Positions 21,176 to 30,337 of a DNA stretch of 64,000 nucleotides are shown in pieces. Position numbers and translations under genes: made by a program. The DNA comes from Pseudonocardia sulfidoxydans NBRC 16205 (GTDB lineage: Bacteria; Actinomycetota; Actinomycetes; Mycobacteriales; Pseudonocardiaceae). Location of the stretch: assembly GCF_007989085.1 (NCBI RefSeq), contig NZ_BJVJ01000008.1, forward strand, positions 62,001-126,000, read 5' to 3'. A model generated the notes under the pieces. The model saw only the letters and a program-made list of their open reading frames with translations, made no database searches and was not told the DNA's origin. The number at the start of each line of letters is the position of its first letter. The first letter of the stretch is position 1.

Positions 21176-22121
21176 GGCCGACGCACGCCTCCCGGACGGA
21201 CCTCGGGCGGCCGGTGGATGCATCCTCGTCACCGGTTCGGCGGGCCTCGTCGGTCATGCCGTGCGGCTGCTGCTGGAGGCCGACGGCGAACGGGTGGTCG
21301 CGGTCGACCGCGTGAGCCGCGCGGCCGACGGGTACGCGCAGCTGCCCTGCGACGTCACCGATCCCGCCGCCGTCGACGCGGTGGTCGCTGCCCACGGCGT
21401 GACGGCGATCGTCCACTGCGGAGGCGTGTCCGGACCGATGGTCGCCCGGGACGATCCGCGCGTGGTCGTCGACGCGAACATCGGCGGCACCGCGAACCTC
21501 CTCGAGGCCGCCCGCCGCCACGGTGTCGCCCGCGTCGTGTACTGCTCGTCGATCGCCGCGTACGGCGCGACCCCGCCCGGGCCCGTCACCGAGTCGACCC
21601 CGCTGCGACCGCTCGACGTCTACGGCGCGACCAAGGCCGCCGCCGAGCATCTGGTCGCCGGCTACCACCACGACCACGGTGTCACCGGCGTCTCGCTGCG
21701 GATCTCCACGGTGTTCGGGGCGCGCCGGCGCACCGCGTGCCTGATCCGCGGCCTGCTCGACGACGCTGCTGCCGGCCGTCCGACCCGGGTCCGGATCCCG
21801 GCCGATGCCCCGCAGCAGTACGTGCACGTCGACGACGTCGCCACCGCGGTCCGCGCGGCCCTGCACGCCCCCGGTGTCGCCGGCGCCTACAACGTCAGCG
21901 GCGGCGCGGTGCACACCGTCGCCGAGGTGATCGCCGCTGTCAGGGAGGCCGATCCGCGGGTTCGCGCCGCGGCTGATCCGCCGGATCCCGTTGCGGCCCA
22001 GGGATGGCCGGGCGCCCTCGACCTGACGGCCGCCGCTGCGGACCTCGACTGGCGTCCACAGAGGTCACTCGTCGACGGCGTCCGCGCGATGGTCGCGGAG
22101 CTCGCGTCCGGCGGGCGTTGA
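21165..22121 (+). CDS. NAD-dependent epimerase/dehydratase (extended SDR)
   Basis: A 318-residue extended short-chain dehydrogenase. The Rossmann glycine motif is CILVTGSAGLVGHAV, cofactor-binding DVTD follows, the active Tyr-Lys is in YGATKAAAEH, with Ser in YCSSIAAYG. The substrate-proximal block YVHVDDVATAVRAAL is typical of sugar epimerases. It probably acts on a nucleotide sugar or related compound. The GTG start lies inside the end of the HAD gene, so the two are translationally coupled. Confidence 0.85.
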   Translation: MAPEADARLPDGPRAAGGCILVTGSAGLVGHAVRLLLEADGERVVAVDRVSRAADGYAQLPCDVTDPAAVDAVVAAHGVTAIVHCGGVSGPMVARDDPRVVVDANIGGTANLLEAARRHGVARVVYCSSIAAYGATPPGPVTESTPLRPLDVYGATKAAAEHLVAGYHHDHGVTGVSLRISTVFGARRRTACLIRGLLDDAAAGRPTRVRIPADAPQQYVHVDDVATAVRAALHAPGVAGAYNVSGGAVHTVAEVIAAVREADPRVRAAADPPDPVAAQGWPGALDLTAAAADLDWRPQRSLVDGVRAMVAELASGGR

Positions 22122-22152
22122 CGAACGGGCACCGCCCGGCGAGTCTGCCGAC

Positions 22153-23118
22153 ATGACATCGACGTCGTCGCGAGACCAGATGCGGTTCGACGGCCGGGTG
22201 GCGGTCGTGACGGGCGCAGGCCGCGGGCTGGGGCGTTCCTACGCGCTCGCCCTCGCCTCGCGGGGCGCGAGGGTCGTGGTCAACGATCTGGGCGGCAGCC
22301 TGTTCGGCGAAGGTGCCGACGCGACGCCGGCGGCCACGGTCGCCGAGGAGATCCGGTCGGCGGGGGGCGAGGCGATCGCCGACGACTCCGACGTGGCCTC
22401 CGAGGAGGGTGCCGCCTCGGTCGTCGGCGCGGCGGTGGAGGCGTGGGGCCGCGTCGACGTCGTGGTCAACAACGCCGGGATCCTCGTCCCGGGCGCGCTG
22501 CCCGGGCTCCGGCCCGCGGACCTGCGCCGTCATCTCGACGTGCACGTCGTCGGCTCGTTCGCCGTCACGCGCGCGGCGTGGCCGCATCTCGTCGCGCAGC
22601 AGTACGGCCGGGTGGTGCTGACGACGTCGGTCGGCATGTTCGGCGGCGGCCACCTCGTGTCGTACGCGACGGCGAAGGGCGCGTGCGTGTCGCTCGGCCG
22701 CTCGCTCGCGGACGCCGGGCGCGACCACGGGATTCTCGTCAACATGATGGCGCCCGCGGCGGACACCCGGATGGTCACCGATCCGGAGTTCCGTGCGCAG
22801 TCGGGCCTGCCGCCGCTGGCCGCCGACCACGCCCCGGACCCGACGCGGGGTCCCGGCCAGGCGGCGCCGATGCTGCTCCTGCTGGCCCACGAGTCGTGCC
22901 CGTGCACGGGCGAGGTCCTCAGCGCGGGGCTGGGGCGTTTCGCGCGGGTGATGTGGGCGGAGACGTCGGGGATCGTCGCCGACGGGCTCGGCCCGGAGGA
23001 CCTCCTCGCACGCTGGGACGCGATCGTCGACGACTCGTCGTACGTGGTCCCTGCGTCGACGAGCGACGCGGTCCGGGCCCGGGAGGCCCGCATCGCCGGG
23101 GCCCGCGGCCGCCCCTGA
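22153..23118 (+). CDS. Short-chain dehydrogenase/reductase, MFE-2/3-hydroxyacyl-CoA-like
   Basis: A 321-residue classical SDR: VAVVTGAGRGLGRSYALALASRGARVVVNDLGG, NNAG in DVVVNNAGIL, catalytic Ser in LTTSVGMFGG, and Tyr-Lys in SYATAKGACVSLGRSLA. The wording around VVVNDLGGSLFGEG and SVGMFGGG is that of the dehydrogenase part of multifunctional beta-oxidation enzymes, so an acyl-CoA or similar 3-hydroxy substrate is plausible. It has an extra C-terminal section of about 90 residues. It starts 31 bases after the epimerase gene. Confidence 0.82.
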   Translation: MTSTSSRDQMRFDGRVAVVTGAGRGLGRSYALALASRGARVVVNDLGGSLFGEGADATPAATVAEEIRSAGGEAIADDSDVASEEGAASVVGAAVEAWGRVDVVVNNAGILVPGALPGLRPADLRRHLDVHVVGSFAVTRAAWPHLVAQQYGRVVLTTSVGMFGGGHLVSYATAKGACVSLGRSLADAGRDHGILVNMMAPAADTRMVTDPEFRAQSGLPPLAADHAPDPTRGPGQAAPMLLLLAHESCPCTGEVLSAGLGRFARVMWAETSGIVADGLGPEDLLARWDAIVDDSSYVVPASTSDAVRAREARIAGARGRP

Positions 23119-23252
23119 CGGTAGGTCGGGGACGGTGCCGGTCGCCGGGACGTCCGGTGTCGCGACGTCCCCGGGTCGTTGCGTCCAGCTCTTCCATACG
23201 GAACGACCAACGGCTGCGGCGGGCGGTGGCGCCGACAGCGGGAGGCGCAGGG

Positions 23253-23699
23253 TCAGCGCGCCGCCGGGGCCTCGGCGGGCGCCTCGACCATGGCCGCGAG
23301 GGTCTCGAGCAGGTGGCCGAGGTCGGCCACCCCCAGCCGCGCCTCGAGGTCGGCGCGCAGCTCGTCCTCCTGGTTGACGACCTGCTGCAGGACGGGCGCG
23401 CCGCGGTGCGACATGAAGATCAGCACCCGTCGCCGGTCGAGCGCGTCGATCCGCCGGTGCACGAGTTTCAGCTGGCTGAGCCGGTCCACGACACGGGTCA
23501 GCGTCGCGGCGGCGAGGACCGCCCGCTCGGCGATCTCGGCCATCGAGTGTCCCTGCCCGTCGACGAGCTGGAGCAGGACGCGGTACTGGTCGACGGTCAG
23601 CCCGGCCGAGCGGAGTGCGTCGTCGAGGCGGTCGGTCACGTACCGCTCGGCCCGGGCGAGCAGTAGCGCCAGGCTGACCTGCACCGTAGGGTTCTCCAT
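23253..23699 (-). CDS. MarR-family transcriptional regulator
   Basis: A 148-residue regulator with SAGLTVDQYRVLLQLVDGQGHSMAEIAERAVLAAATLTRVVDRLSQLKLVHRR and wing DALDRRRVLIFMSHRG, the usual MarR pattern. Start ATG 23699 with AAGGA upstream. It is divergent from a SAM-dependent methyltransferase gene. TTCCAAACGGCAC at 23732-23744 in the shared promoter resembles TTCCATACGGAAC at 23192-23204, which may both be operator half-sites. Confidence 0.87.
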   Translation of the reverse strand: MENPTVQVSLALLLARAERYVTDRLDDALRSAGLTVDQYRVLLQLVDGQGHSMAEIAERAVLAAATLTRVVDRLSQLKLVHRRIDALDRRRVLIFMSHRGAPVLQQVVNQEDELRADLEARLGVADLGHLLETLAAMVEAPAEAPAAR

Positions 23700-23791
23700 G
23701 CAGCGTACGTCCTTGCTTCGACACGACGACGTTTCCAAACGGCACTATTCCACATGAGACCTGTGGGGAGCCGGAACAGCTGGGGGGTCGG

Positions 23792-24886
23792 TTGTCCAGC
23801 CGTCCGATGTGGACCCACGGTGAGGGTCACCCCGTCTCCGCCGTCGCCCACGCTCCCGACCCCACCGGTCTGTACCGGATCCGCGACGGCGTCTACGCCG
23901 CCGACCTGCTGCTCGCCGCCGTCACCGAGTTCGACCTGTTCACCCGGCTCGCCGCGCGCGGTCCGGTCACCGTCGCCGACGCGTGCGCCCTCCTGGGCCT
24001 GGCGGCCCGCCCGGCCGACGTGCTGTTCACGCTGTGCGCGGCGCACGGGCTCGTCGACCGCGACGTGGCCGGCGGCGACGTCGTCACGGTCACCGACCTG
24101 GGCCGCTGCCACCTGACCGCGGGCTCCCCGCTCGACCTGCGGGCCTACTACGGGTCGCTGTCCGAGCGGCCGGCGGTGGCCGAGCTCGCCCACGTCCTGC
24201 GTACCGACGAGCAGGCGGCATGGGGCAGCGCGAAGCCCGGCGCCACGGCCCAGGACGCCGACTGGTCCGGGCGGCTGGGCGACGTCGCGTTCGCCGAGCG
24301 GATCACCTCCGCGATGGACGCGCGCGGCGCCTACCTGGCCCCGCGGCTCGCCGCGGCCGTCGACGACGTCGCGGTCGGCGCGCTGCTGGACGTGGGCGGC
24401 AGCTCCGGCATCTACGCGACGGCACTGCTCGACGCGGCGCCGGACGCCCGGGGCACCGTGTTCGAGCGCGCGCCCGTCGACGTCGCCGCCCGGACGCTGA
24501 TCGAGAGCCGCGGTCACGCCGACCGCCTCGACGTCGTCACCGGCGACATGTTCACCGACCCGCTCCCGACCGGGTACGACGTGCACCTGTTCTCGCAGGT
24601 CCTGCACGACTGGGACCGGCCGCGGGTCGAGCACCTGCTGCGGTCGTCGTTCGAGGCGCTCGCCCCCGGCGGCACGCTCCTCGACCACGACACCCACGTC
24701 GCAGCCGACAAGCGAGGGCCGCTGCCGGTGGCGGAGTACTCGGTGCTGCTGATGCACTCGACACCCGGGAAGTGCTGGTCGGTCGGGGAGCTGACGGAGA
24801 TCGCGGAGGGTGTCGGTTTCGTCGGGATCGAGCACCGGCCGACGGCCGCCGACCGGGGGGTCCTGATCGCCCGGAAGCCCGCGTAG
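23792..24886 (+). CDS. SAM-dependent O-methyltransferase-like protein
   Basis: A 364-residue class I methyltransferase of the plant/polyketide O-methyltransferase type. An N-terminal winged-helix dimerisation domain (YRIRDGVYAADLLLAAVTEFDLFTRLA) is followed by the SAM motif LLDVGGSSGIYATALLDAAPDA near residue 200. Motif II region is GDMFTDPLPTGYDVHLFSQVLHDWDRPRVEHLLR with the conserved His-Asp, then LAPGGTLLDHD. TTG 23792 has GGGGGG five bases upstream; ATG 23807 in the same frame is the alternative start. Substrate unknown. Confidence 0.8.
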   Translation: MSSRPMWTHGEGHPVSAVAHAPDPTGLYRIRDGVYAADLLLAAVTEFDLFTRLAARGPVTVADACALLGLAARPADVLFTLCAAHGLVDRDVAGGDVVTVTDLGRCHLTAGSPLDLRAYYGSLSERPAVAELAHVLRTDEQAAWGSAKPGATAQDADWSGRLGDVAFAERITSAMDARGAYLAPRLAAAVDDVAVGALLDVGGSSGIYATALLDAAPDARGTVFERAPVDVAARTLIESRGHADRLDVVTGDMFTDPLPTGYDVHLFSQVLHDWDRPRVEHLLRSSFEALAPGGTLLDHDTHVAADKRGPLPVAEYSVLLMHSTPGKCWSVGELTEIAEGVGFVGIEHRPTAADRGVLIARKPA

Positions 24887-24919
24887 CGACGACGTCGCAC
24901 GTCCGGTCGACCGGATCGG

Positions 24920-26110
24920 TCACGGTGCCCGACCCGAGTCCGGCACGCCGGCGTAGTCGGGCAGCGCCGGACCGTTGACCGCGCGGTCGACGAGGTCCAT
25001 CAACGCCTCCATGTCGGGCTCCGGAGCCGGCTCGTCGGTCACGGCGCGGGTGGCCGCGTGCATCCGGCCGATCTCCTGGTTGGCCTCGACGAACGGGCGC
25101 ATCCACGCCTCGTACGCCGCGAACCCCACCTTCGGGTCCCAGCCGGCGGCGGCCAGCTCCCCGGCCAGCACGTACGCCCCCACCAGGGCCAGGCCCGTCC
25201 CCTGCCCCGACATCGGCGACGAGCTGAACGCCGCGTCCCCCAGCAGGCCCACCCGCCCGCTCGACCAGCCGTCCATCACCACCTGGGCGATCTGGTCGAG
25301 GTAGAAGTCCGGGCTGTCGTCCAGGTGCGCCAGGATCTGCGGTGTCGACCAGCCCAGGCCCGCCATCTTCTCCCGCAGCAGACGCTTCTGGGCGTCGATG
25401 TCGCGATGGTCGACGTCGAACTCGGCCGCGGGGAACGACATCATCGCCATCACCGAGGCCGGGTCGCCGATGGGCCGCAGCCCGGCGGACCGGCCCGACT
25501 CCGCGTCCTGGTGGTCGATCAACCAGCGGTCGATCCCGAACTCGTTGGGCACGGTGAAGAACGCCAGCACGTGACCGAGGTGGCGGACGTACTGCTCCCG
25601 CGGCCCGAACACCATGGCGCGCAACGCCGAGTGCAGCCCGTCCGCCCCGATCACCAGGTCGACACGACGCCGGTCCCCGCCCGCGAACACCACGTCGACC
25701 CCGTCGGCGTCCTGCGAGATCTCCGCGATCCGGTCGCCGAAGACGTACTCCACGCCGTCGCGGGTGTCGTCGTAGAGGACCTGGGACAGGTTCCCGCGCA
25801 GGATCTCGATGTCGGCGATGAACCCGTCGCCACCGTCGTCCTCCGCACTGAACGTCGCCAGCACCGTCCCGTCGGCGTCGACCGTGTAGGCGCCGGCGGT
25901 GTCGGTGCAGGCCGCGCGGATCGTCGCGTCCAGGCCCATGCGCCGGATGACGTCCTTGGTCACCCCGCGCGCATCGACCGCCTGCCCACCGGGACGCAGC
26001 CCCGGCGCCCGCTCCACCACCGTCACCTCGGCGCCCCGCCGCCGCAGCCAGTGCGCCAACGCCGGCCCCGCGATGCTCGCCCCGGCCACCAACACCTTGA
26101 TCCCGCTCAC
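24920..26110 (-). CDS. FAD-dependent aromatic monooxygenase (TetX/PHBH-like)
   Basis: A 396-residue flavoprotein. FAD motif IKVLVAGASIAGPALAHWLRRRGAEVTVVE at the N-terminus, the second motif DLVIGADGLHSALR near residue 155, and the GD motif RVGLLGDAAFSSSPMSGQGTGLALVGA near 280. Start GTG 26110 is fixed by AAGGAG six bases before it; longer frames lack a ribosome site. The family hydroxylates aromatic compounds or tetracycline/rifamycin-type polyketides, and the substrate here cannot be deduced. Confidence 0.85.
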   Translation of the reverse strand: MSGIKVLVAGASIAGPALAHWLRRRGAEVTVVERAPGLRPGGQAVDARGVTKDVIRRMGLDATIRAACTDTAGAYTVDADGTVLATFSAEDDGGDGFIADIEILRGNLSQVLYDDTRDGVEYVFGDRIAEISQDADGVDVVFAGGDRRRVDLVIGADGLHSALRAMVFGPREQYVRHLGHVLAFFTVPNEFGIDRWLIDHQDAESGRSAGLRPIGDPASVMAMMSFPAAEFDVDHRDIDAQKRLLREKMAGLGWSTPQILAHLDDSPDFYLDQIAQVVMDGWSSGRVGLLGDAAFSSSPMSGQGTGLALVGAYVLAGELAAAGWDPKVGFAAYEAWMRPFVEANQEIGRMHAATRAVTDEPAPEPDMEALMDLVDRAVNGPALPDYAGVPDSGRAP

Positions 26111-26291
26111 CTGCTGCTCCTTCGTCGGCCCGTCGAGGAGAAGACGCCGGCCACGCCGGAATCTCATCGGCCACAGCCACGAATCGTCGGTGCCTTCCGG
26201 CACGGTCACGACATGACGTCGGCACCGATGAGTTCCGGGCCCACGCGTCGTCCACACGTCGAACTGTTCATCCGAGTCTCACGGAGGAACC

Positions 26292-26984
26292 ATGACCGAG
26301 CAGACCGCCGGCGCCCTGCCGCCCGTCGTCGACCAGCAGACGTGGCAGGCTGCGCTCGACGAGCTGCGGGTGCGGGAGAAGGCCGCGACCCGTGAGCTCG
26401 ACGCCATCGCCGCGCAGCGTCGCCGGCTGCCGATGGTCGAGCTGCCCGACTACACACTGATCGGGCCGGACGGCCCCGTACCCCTCGTCGACGTGTTCGA
26501 CGGACGCTCCCAGCTCATCGTCTACAACCACATGTGGTTCGACGACGCGGAGTGGCAGTGCGGCGGCTGCACCGGGCTGACCTCGCAGTACGTGCGGCTG
26601 GGCTTCCTCGACGCCTACGACGCCCGCTTCGTCGTCGTCACCCACGGGCCGATCGACGAGGCGCTGGCCTACCGGGAGAAGGTCGGCAACCGGATGGACT
26701 GGTACTCGTCGTCGGAGAGCCCGTTCAGCACCGACATGGGCGCCGGCCCCGGAGCGGGCTTCGCGGTGAACGTGTTCCTGCGTGACGGCGACACGGTCCA
26801 CCGCACCTGGCACACCGACGGTCGCGGCACCGAGCAGCTCAGCCACACCTTCCCGCTGGTCGACGTGCTGCCGTGGGGCCGCCAGGAGGAGTGGCAGGAC
26901 TCGCCCGCGGGATGGCCGACATCGCCCACCTACTCGAAGTGGCTCGACTCCCCCGACGTCGCGCGGCTGTACGGCCCGTCATGA
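26292..26984 (+). CDS. DUF899 thioredoxin-fold protein
   Basis: A 230-residue member of the DUF899 family: AALDELRVREKAATRELDAIAAQRRRLPMVEL, then LVDVFDGRSQLIVYNHMWF and the cysteine pair in WQCGGCTGL, followed by VVVTHGPIDEALAYREKVG. The fold is thioredoxin-like, and a redox role is assumed for the family but not proven. CGGAGGAACC precedes the ATG. Its stop overlaps the start of a hydrolase gene by four bases. Confidence 0.85.
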   Translation: MTEQTAGALPPVVDQQTWQAALDELRVREKAATRELDAIAAQRRRLPMVELPDYTLIGPDGPVPLVDVFDGRSQLIVYNHMWFDDAEWQCGGCTGLTSQYVRLGFLDAYDARFVVVTHGPIDEALAYREKVGNRMDWYSSSESPFSTDMGAGPGAGFAVNVFLRDGDTVHRTWHTDGRGTEQLSHTFPLVDVLPWGRQEEWQDSPAGWPTSPTYSKWLDSPDVARLYGPS

Positions 26985-27799
26985 GGCAGCAGATCAACGG
27001 CCTGGATCTGTACTTCGAGGTCCACGGCGACCTCGGCTCGTCGCGGACCCCGCTGCTGTTGATCCCGGGCGCGTTCATGGGGACCGACTCGATGGCGTCG
27101 TGGACCGCGGCCTTCGCGGTCGCCCGGCCCGTGATCGTCTTCGACCAGCAGGGGCACGGCCGCACACCGGACACGCCGCGGGCGATGTCGTACGAGCGGT
27201 TCGCCGACGACGCGGCCGCGCTGCTGCGCGCGCTGGGTGTCGGCCGTGCCGACGTGCTGGGCTACTCACAGGGCGGTGGCGTCGCGCTGCAGCTCGCGCT
27301 GCGGCACCCGGAGCTCGTCGGCAAGCTCGTCCCGGTGTCGGCGACGTTCCGCCGCGACGGCTGGTACCCGGTGGTGGGCGAGGTCATCGGGCAGCTGAGT
27401 GCCGCCGCGTTCGCAGGCTCGCCTGTCGAGAAGGCGTTCGCCGAGCACACCCCCGATCCCGCCGCGTTCGACGCCTACCTGGAGAAGATGAAGGTCCTCA
27501 ACCGCGACGACCAGCAGATCAGCGACGACGAGATGCGGTCGATCACGGCGCCGACGATGGTCGTCGTCGGCGACGCCGACGGGGTGCGCCCCGAGCACGC
27601 GGTCGAGATGTTCCGGCTGCGCGGTGGTGGCGACGAGCAGGCCGCGGCGTCGGGGATGCTGTCGGAGCCCCCGGCCGCGCGGCTGGTGATCCTGCCGGCG
27701 ATGTCGCACGTCGGGATCTCGGGCGCGACGGCGGTGCTGGTCCCGATGGTCACCGCGTTCCTCGACGACACGCCACCGCCGACCCCGGAGCTCTTCTGA
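26981..27799 (+). CDS. Alpha/beta hydrolase
   Basis: A 272-residue alpha/beta-hydrolase: LLLIPGAFMGTDSM (oxyanion region), FDQQGHGRTPDTP, nucleophile elbow GYSQGGGVALQ with the Ser near residue 93, acid Asp in VVVGDADGVRPEH, and His in AMSHVGISG. Overlaps the DUF899 gene (ATGA). Esterase or related hydrolase; substrate unknown. Confidence 0.85.
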   Translation: MRQQINGLDLYFEVHGDLGSSRTPLLLIPGAFMGTDSMASWTAAFAVARPVIVFDQQGHGRTPDTPRAMSYERFADDAAALLRALGVGRADVLGYSQGGGVALQLALRHPELVGKLVPVSATFRRDGWYPVVGEVIGQLSAAAFAGSPVEKAFAEHTPDPAAFDAYLEKMKVLNRDDQQISDDEMRSITAPTMVVVGDADGVRPEHAVEMFRLRGGGDEQAAASGMLSEPPAARLVILPAMSHVGISGATAVLVPMVTAFLDDTPPPTPELF

Positions 27800-27870
27800 C
27801 GAGCTTGTGGCCGGGATCCGACCGCAAGTGGGGCCAGAGTCGTGTCCGACGCCGAACCACGGAGGACCCG

Positions 27871-28464
27871 ATGTACGCACCCGCCCGCCACGACGAGATC
27901 ACCGGGATCGTGAACTACCTGGACCAGCAGCTCACCGCCATCCGGTCGGCCGCATTCGGGCTCACCGAGGAACAGGCCCGCCAGACGCCGTGCCGGAGCG
28001 CACTGTCGATCGGCGGGATCATCAAGCACGCCGCCCAGGGCCTGCGTGGGGCGGTGCCGCGGCTGACGTCCGACGTCGTCGAAAGGCCCCTCGACGCCGA
28101 GGCGTACGCCGCGTACGCGGACGGGTTCGTCGTGCGCGACGACGAGACGGTCGCCGGGACCATCGACGACTTCGACAAGGCCCGCGCCGAGCTGCTGGCC
28201 CTGCTCACGTCGATCGACCCGGCTGCCGACGCCATGGCGCCGCCCGCGCCCTGGGAGGGCATCGTCGACGCCCGCCCGATCCACGCCCGCTACTACCTGC
28301 TGCATCTGGTCGAGGAGTACGCCCGGCACGCGGGGCACGCCGACATCGTCCGCGAGCAGATCGACGGCGTCGCGGTCCCGGCGCTCGTCCTGACCCTCGC
28401 CGGCGCCCCGGCCAACGACTTCTTCCGGCCCTACGAGCCGGCGCCCGGGACGCTGTTGGCGTGA
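27871..28464 (+). CDS. DinB/mycothiol-transferase-like protein
   Basis: A 197-residue four-helix-bundle protein of the DinB/DUF664 group. HDEITGIVNYLDQQLTAIRSAAFGLTEEQARQTP is the usual first helix pair. The metal ligands are in GGIIKHAAQG and the final HLVEEYARHAGHADIVREQIDG (HxxEExxRHxGHxD). In actinobacteria this family includes mycothiol-dependent transferases. GGAGGA precedes ATG 27871. Confidence 0.85.
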   Translation: MYAPARHDEITGIVNYLDQQLTAIRSAAFGLTEEQARQTPCRSALSIGGIIKHAAQGLRGAVPRLTSDVVERPLDAEAYAAYADGFVVRDDETVAGTIDDFDKARAELLALLTSIDPAADAMAPPAPWEGIVDARPIHARYYLLHLVEEYARHAGHADIVREQIDGVAVPALVLTLAGAPANDFFRPYEPAPGTLLA

Positions 28465-28512
28465 GCGGCACGCCCGGTCCATGCTGAGGACGGCCGGACT
28501 GGGGGGTACGGG

Positions 28513-29748
28513 ATGAAGGTCGTCGTCGTCGGCGCGGGGATCGGTGGGCTGACCACCGCCCTGCGCCTGCATCAGGACGGTGTCGAGTGCGAGCTCTACG
28601 AGCAGGGCCGCCAGATCCGTGAGCTCGGCGTCGGCATCAACGCGTTGCCGCACGCCGTCGAGGAGCTCGCGGCGCTCGGGCTGCTCGACCGTCTCGACGA
28701 GGTGGCGGTCCGCACCACGCAGCTGTCGTACCTGCACCGGCTCGGGCAGGAGATCCTGCGCCGGCCCTGCGGTCTCGACGCCGGGTTCACGCTCCCGCAG
28801 TTCTCCCTGCACCGGGGCCGGCTGCAGGGCGTGCTGCTGCGGGCGGTGCGTGAGCGGCTCGGCCCCGACGCTGTCAGGACCGGGCACCGGCTGGTCGGGT
28901 TCGAGCAGGACGCGTCCGGTGTGCGGGTGCGGTTCGCCGACGGGCAGCACGAGGCACGCGGCGACGTCCTCGTCGCCGCCGACGGCATCCACTCGACCGT
29001 CCGGGCACTCCTGTTCCCGGGCGAGGGCCCGCCCCGCTGGAACGGCGTCATGATGTGGCGCGGCGCCACCGACTGGCCCACCTTCGGTGGCGGCCGGGCC
29101 ATGCTCATCGCCGGCGGCACGGCCGCGAAGCTGGTCGTCTACCCGATCGGCGCAGGGCAGACGCCGGACACTGCGCTCACCAACTGGGCCATCTGCATCC
29201 GCACCGGCGTGCCCGGCGACCCGCCGCCCGAGCGGCAGGACTGGTCACGTCCCGCCGACCCGGCCGACCTCGACGCGCACGTCGGACGCTTCCGGCTCGA
29301 CGAGGTCGACCACGCCGCGCTCGTCCGGGCCACCCCCGAGGCGTTCGCGTTCCCGATGTGCGACCGGGACCCCCTGCCGCGCTGGACGCACGGCCGCGTC
29401 ACGCTGCTCGGTGACGCCGCGCATCCCATGTACCCCATGGGCTCCAACGGCGCCGGCCAGGCGATCCTGGACGCGGCCGCCCTCTCCGCGTGCCTCCTGC
29501 GGCACGCCGCCGACCCGGCCGCGGCGCTGGCCGCGTACGAGGACGAACGGCTGGCCGCGACCAGCGAGATCGTCCTGCGCAACCGGGTCGGCGGACCGGA
29601 GGGCGTCATCGACGAGGTCGAACGACGCGCCCCCGACGGCTTCACCCAGCTGGACGACGTCATCGACGCCGCCGAGCTCGACGCCGTCGTCAACGGCTAC
29701 GCCCAGGTCACCGGCGCCTCGAAAGCCCAGGTCGACCGCCCCGGCTGA
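28513..29748 (+). CDS. FAD-dependent monooxygenase (UbiH/salicylate-hydroxylase-like)
   Basis: A 411-residue flavoprotein: KVVVVGAGIGGLTTALRLHQDGVECELYEQ, substrate-facing GVGINALPHAVEEL, DVLVAADGIHSTVRALLFPG, and FAD motif RVTLLGDAAHPMYPMGSNGAGQAILDA. The MGSNGAGQ wording is found in group A hydroxylases that modify aromatic acids. It is in the same direction as the DinB gene, 48 bases behind it. The facing cupin and SnoaL genes suggest an aromatic or polyketide pathway, but no substrate can be named. Confidence 0.85.
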   Translation: MKVVVVGAGIGGLTTALRLHQDGVECELYEQGRQIRELGVGINALPHAVEELAALGLLDRLDEVAVRTTQLSYLHRLGQEILRRPCGLDAGFTLPQFSLHRGRLQGVLLRAVRERLGPDAVRTGHRLVGFEQDASGVRVRFADGQHEARGDVLVAADGIHSTVRALLFPGEGPPRWNGVMMWRGATDWPTFGGGRAMLIAGGTAAKLVVYPIGAGQTPDTALTNWAICIRTGVPGDPPPERQDWSRPADPADLDAHVGRFRLDEVDHAALVRATPEAFAFPMCDRDPLPRWTHGRVTLLGDAAHPMYPMGSNGAGQAILDAAALSACLLRHAADPAAALAAYEDERLAATSEIVLRNRVGGPEGVIDEVERRAPDGFTQLDDVIDAAELDAVVNGYAQVTGASKAQVDRPG

Positions 29749-29757
29749 GCCGGCCGC

Positions 29758-30234
29758 TCAGGCGCCCTCCACCGAGCCGGGCGGCAGGAAGTTCACATCG
29801 CACTCGGCCGAGAGCCGGACGACCTCGGCCGGGTCCTCGAGGTCGTGGAGCTTGTCGAACAGCTGGGCGAGCTTCCCCGACGGGCTCACCCAGAACAGCG
29901 CGCGCGTCGGCGCCTCGCTGCGGTTGTAGTACGCGTGCGGGAGGTTGCGCGGCATCCGCACCGTGTCCCCCGGCCCGGCCGTCTCCCACTGGCCGTCGAG
30001 ATAGAGGGTGAACACGCCCTCGAGGACGTAGATGTGCTCGTCCTGGGTCGGGTGCACGTGCGGTGGGACACCGGTGCCGGGCGGGTCGTACGTCTCGAAG
30101 GCGAAGCTCGAGTCGCTGGCGGCCTTCATGTAGTACGTGTGGCCCAGGATGTTCCAGATCCGCTTCTGCACGCCCTCGTTCGCGAGTGTGATCCCTTTGG
30201 GGAGCGGGCCGAGCACGATCTCGTCGCCGAACAT
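29758..30234 (-). CDS. Cupin-domain protein
   Basis: A 158-residue single-domain cupin. Motif 1 PPHVHPTQDEHIYVLEG carries the metal-binding His-His-Glu set, and motif 2 GDTVRMPRNLPHAYYNRS the last His. ATG 30234 follows GGAGG. Metal-binding dioxygenase, isomerase or sugar-binding role are all possible. Its gene is the last of a leftward group with the SnoaL-like gene. Confidence 0.82.
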   Translation of the reverse strand: MFGDEIVLGPLPKGITLANEGVQKRIWNILGHTYYMKAASDSSFAFETYDPPGTGVPPHVHPTQDEHIYVLEGVFTLYLDGQWETAGPGDTVRMPRNLPHAYYNRSEAPTRALFWVSPSGKLAQLFDKLHDLEDPAEVVRLSAECDVNFLPPGSVEGA

Positions 30235-30337
30235 GACACCTCCGCACCGGTGGTTCGCTGTCTCCGGCACTCTGCGCCATGTCACTGCCGATGTACATGG
30301 TGGCAACACCTGCGACCGCGTGTCGCGGTGCGGGCCG

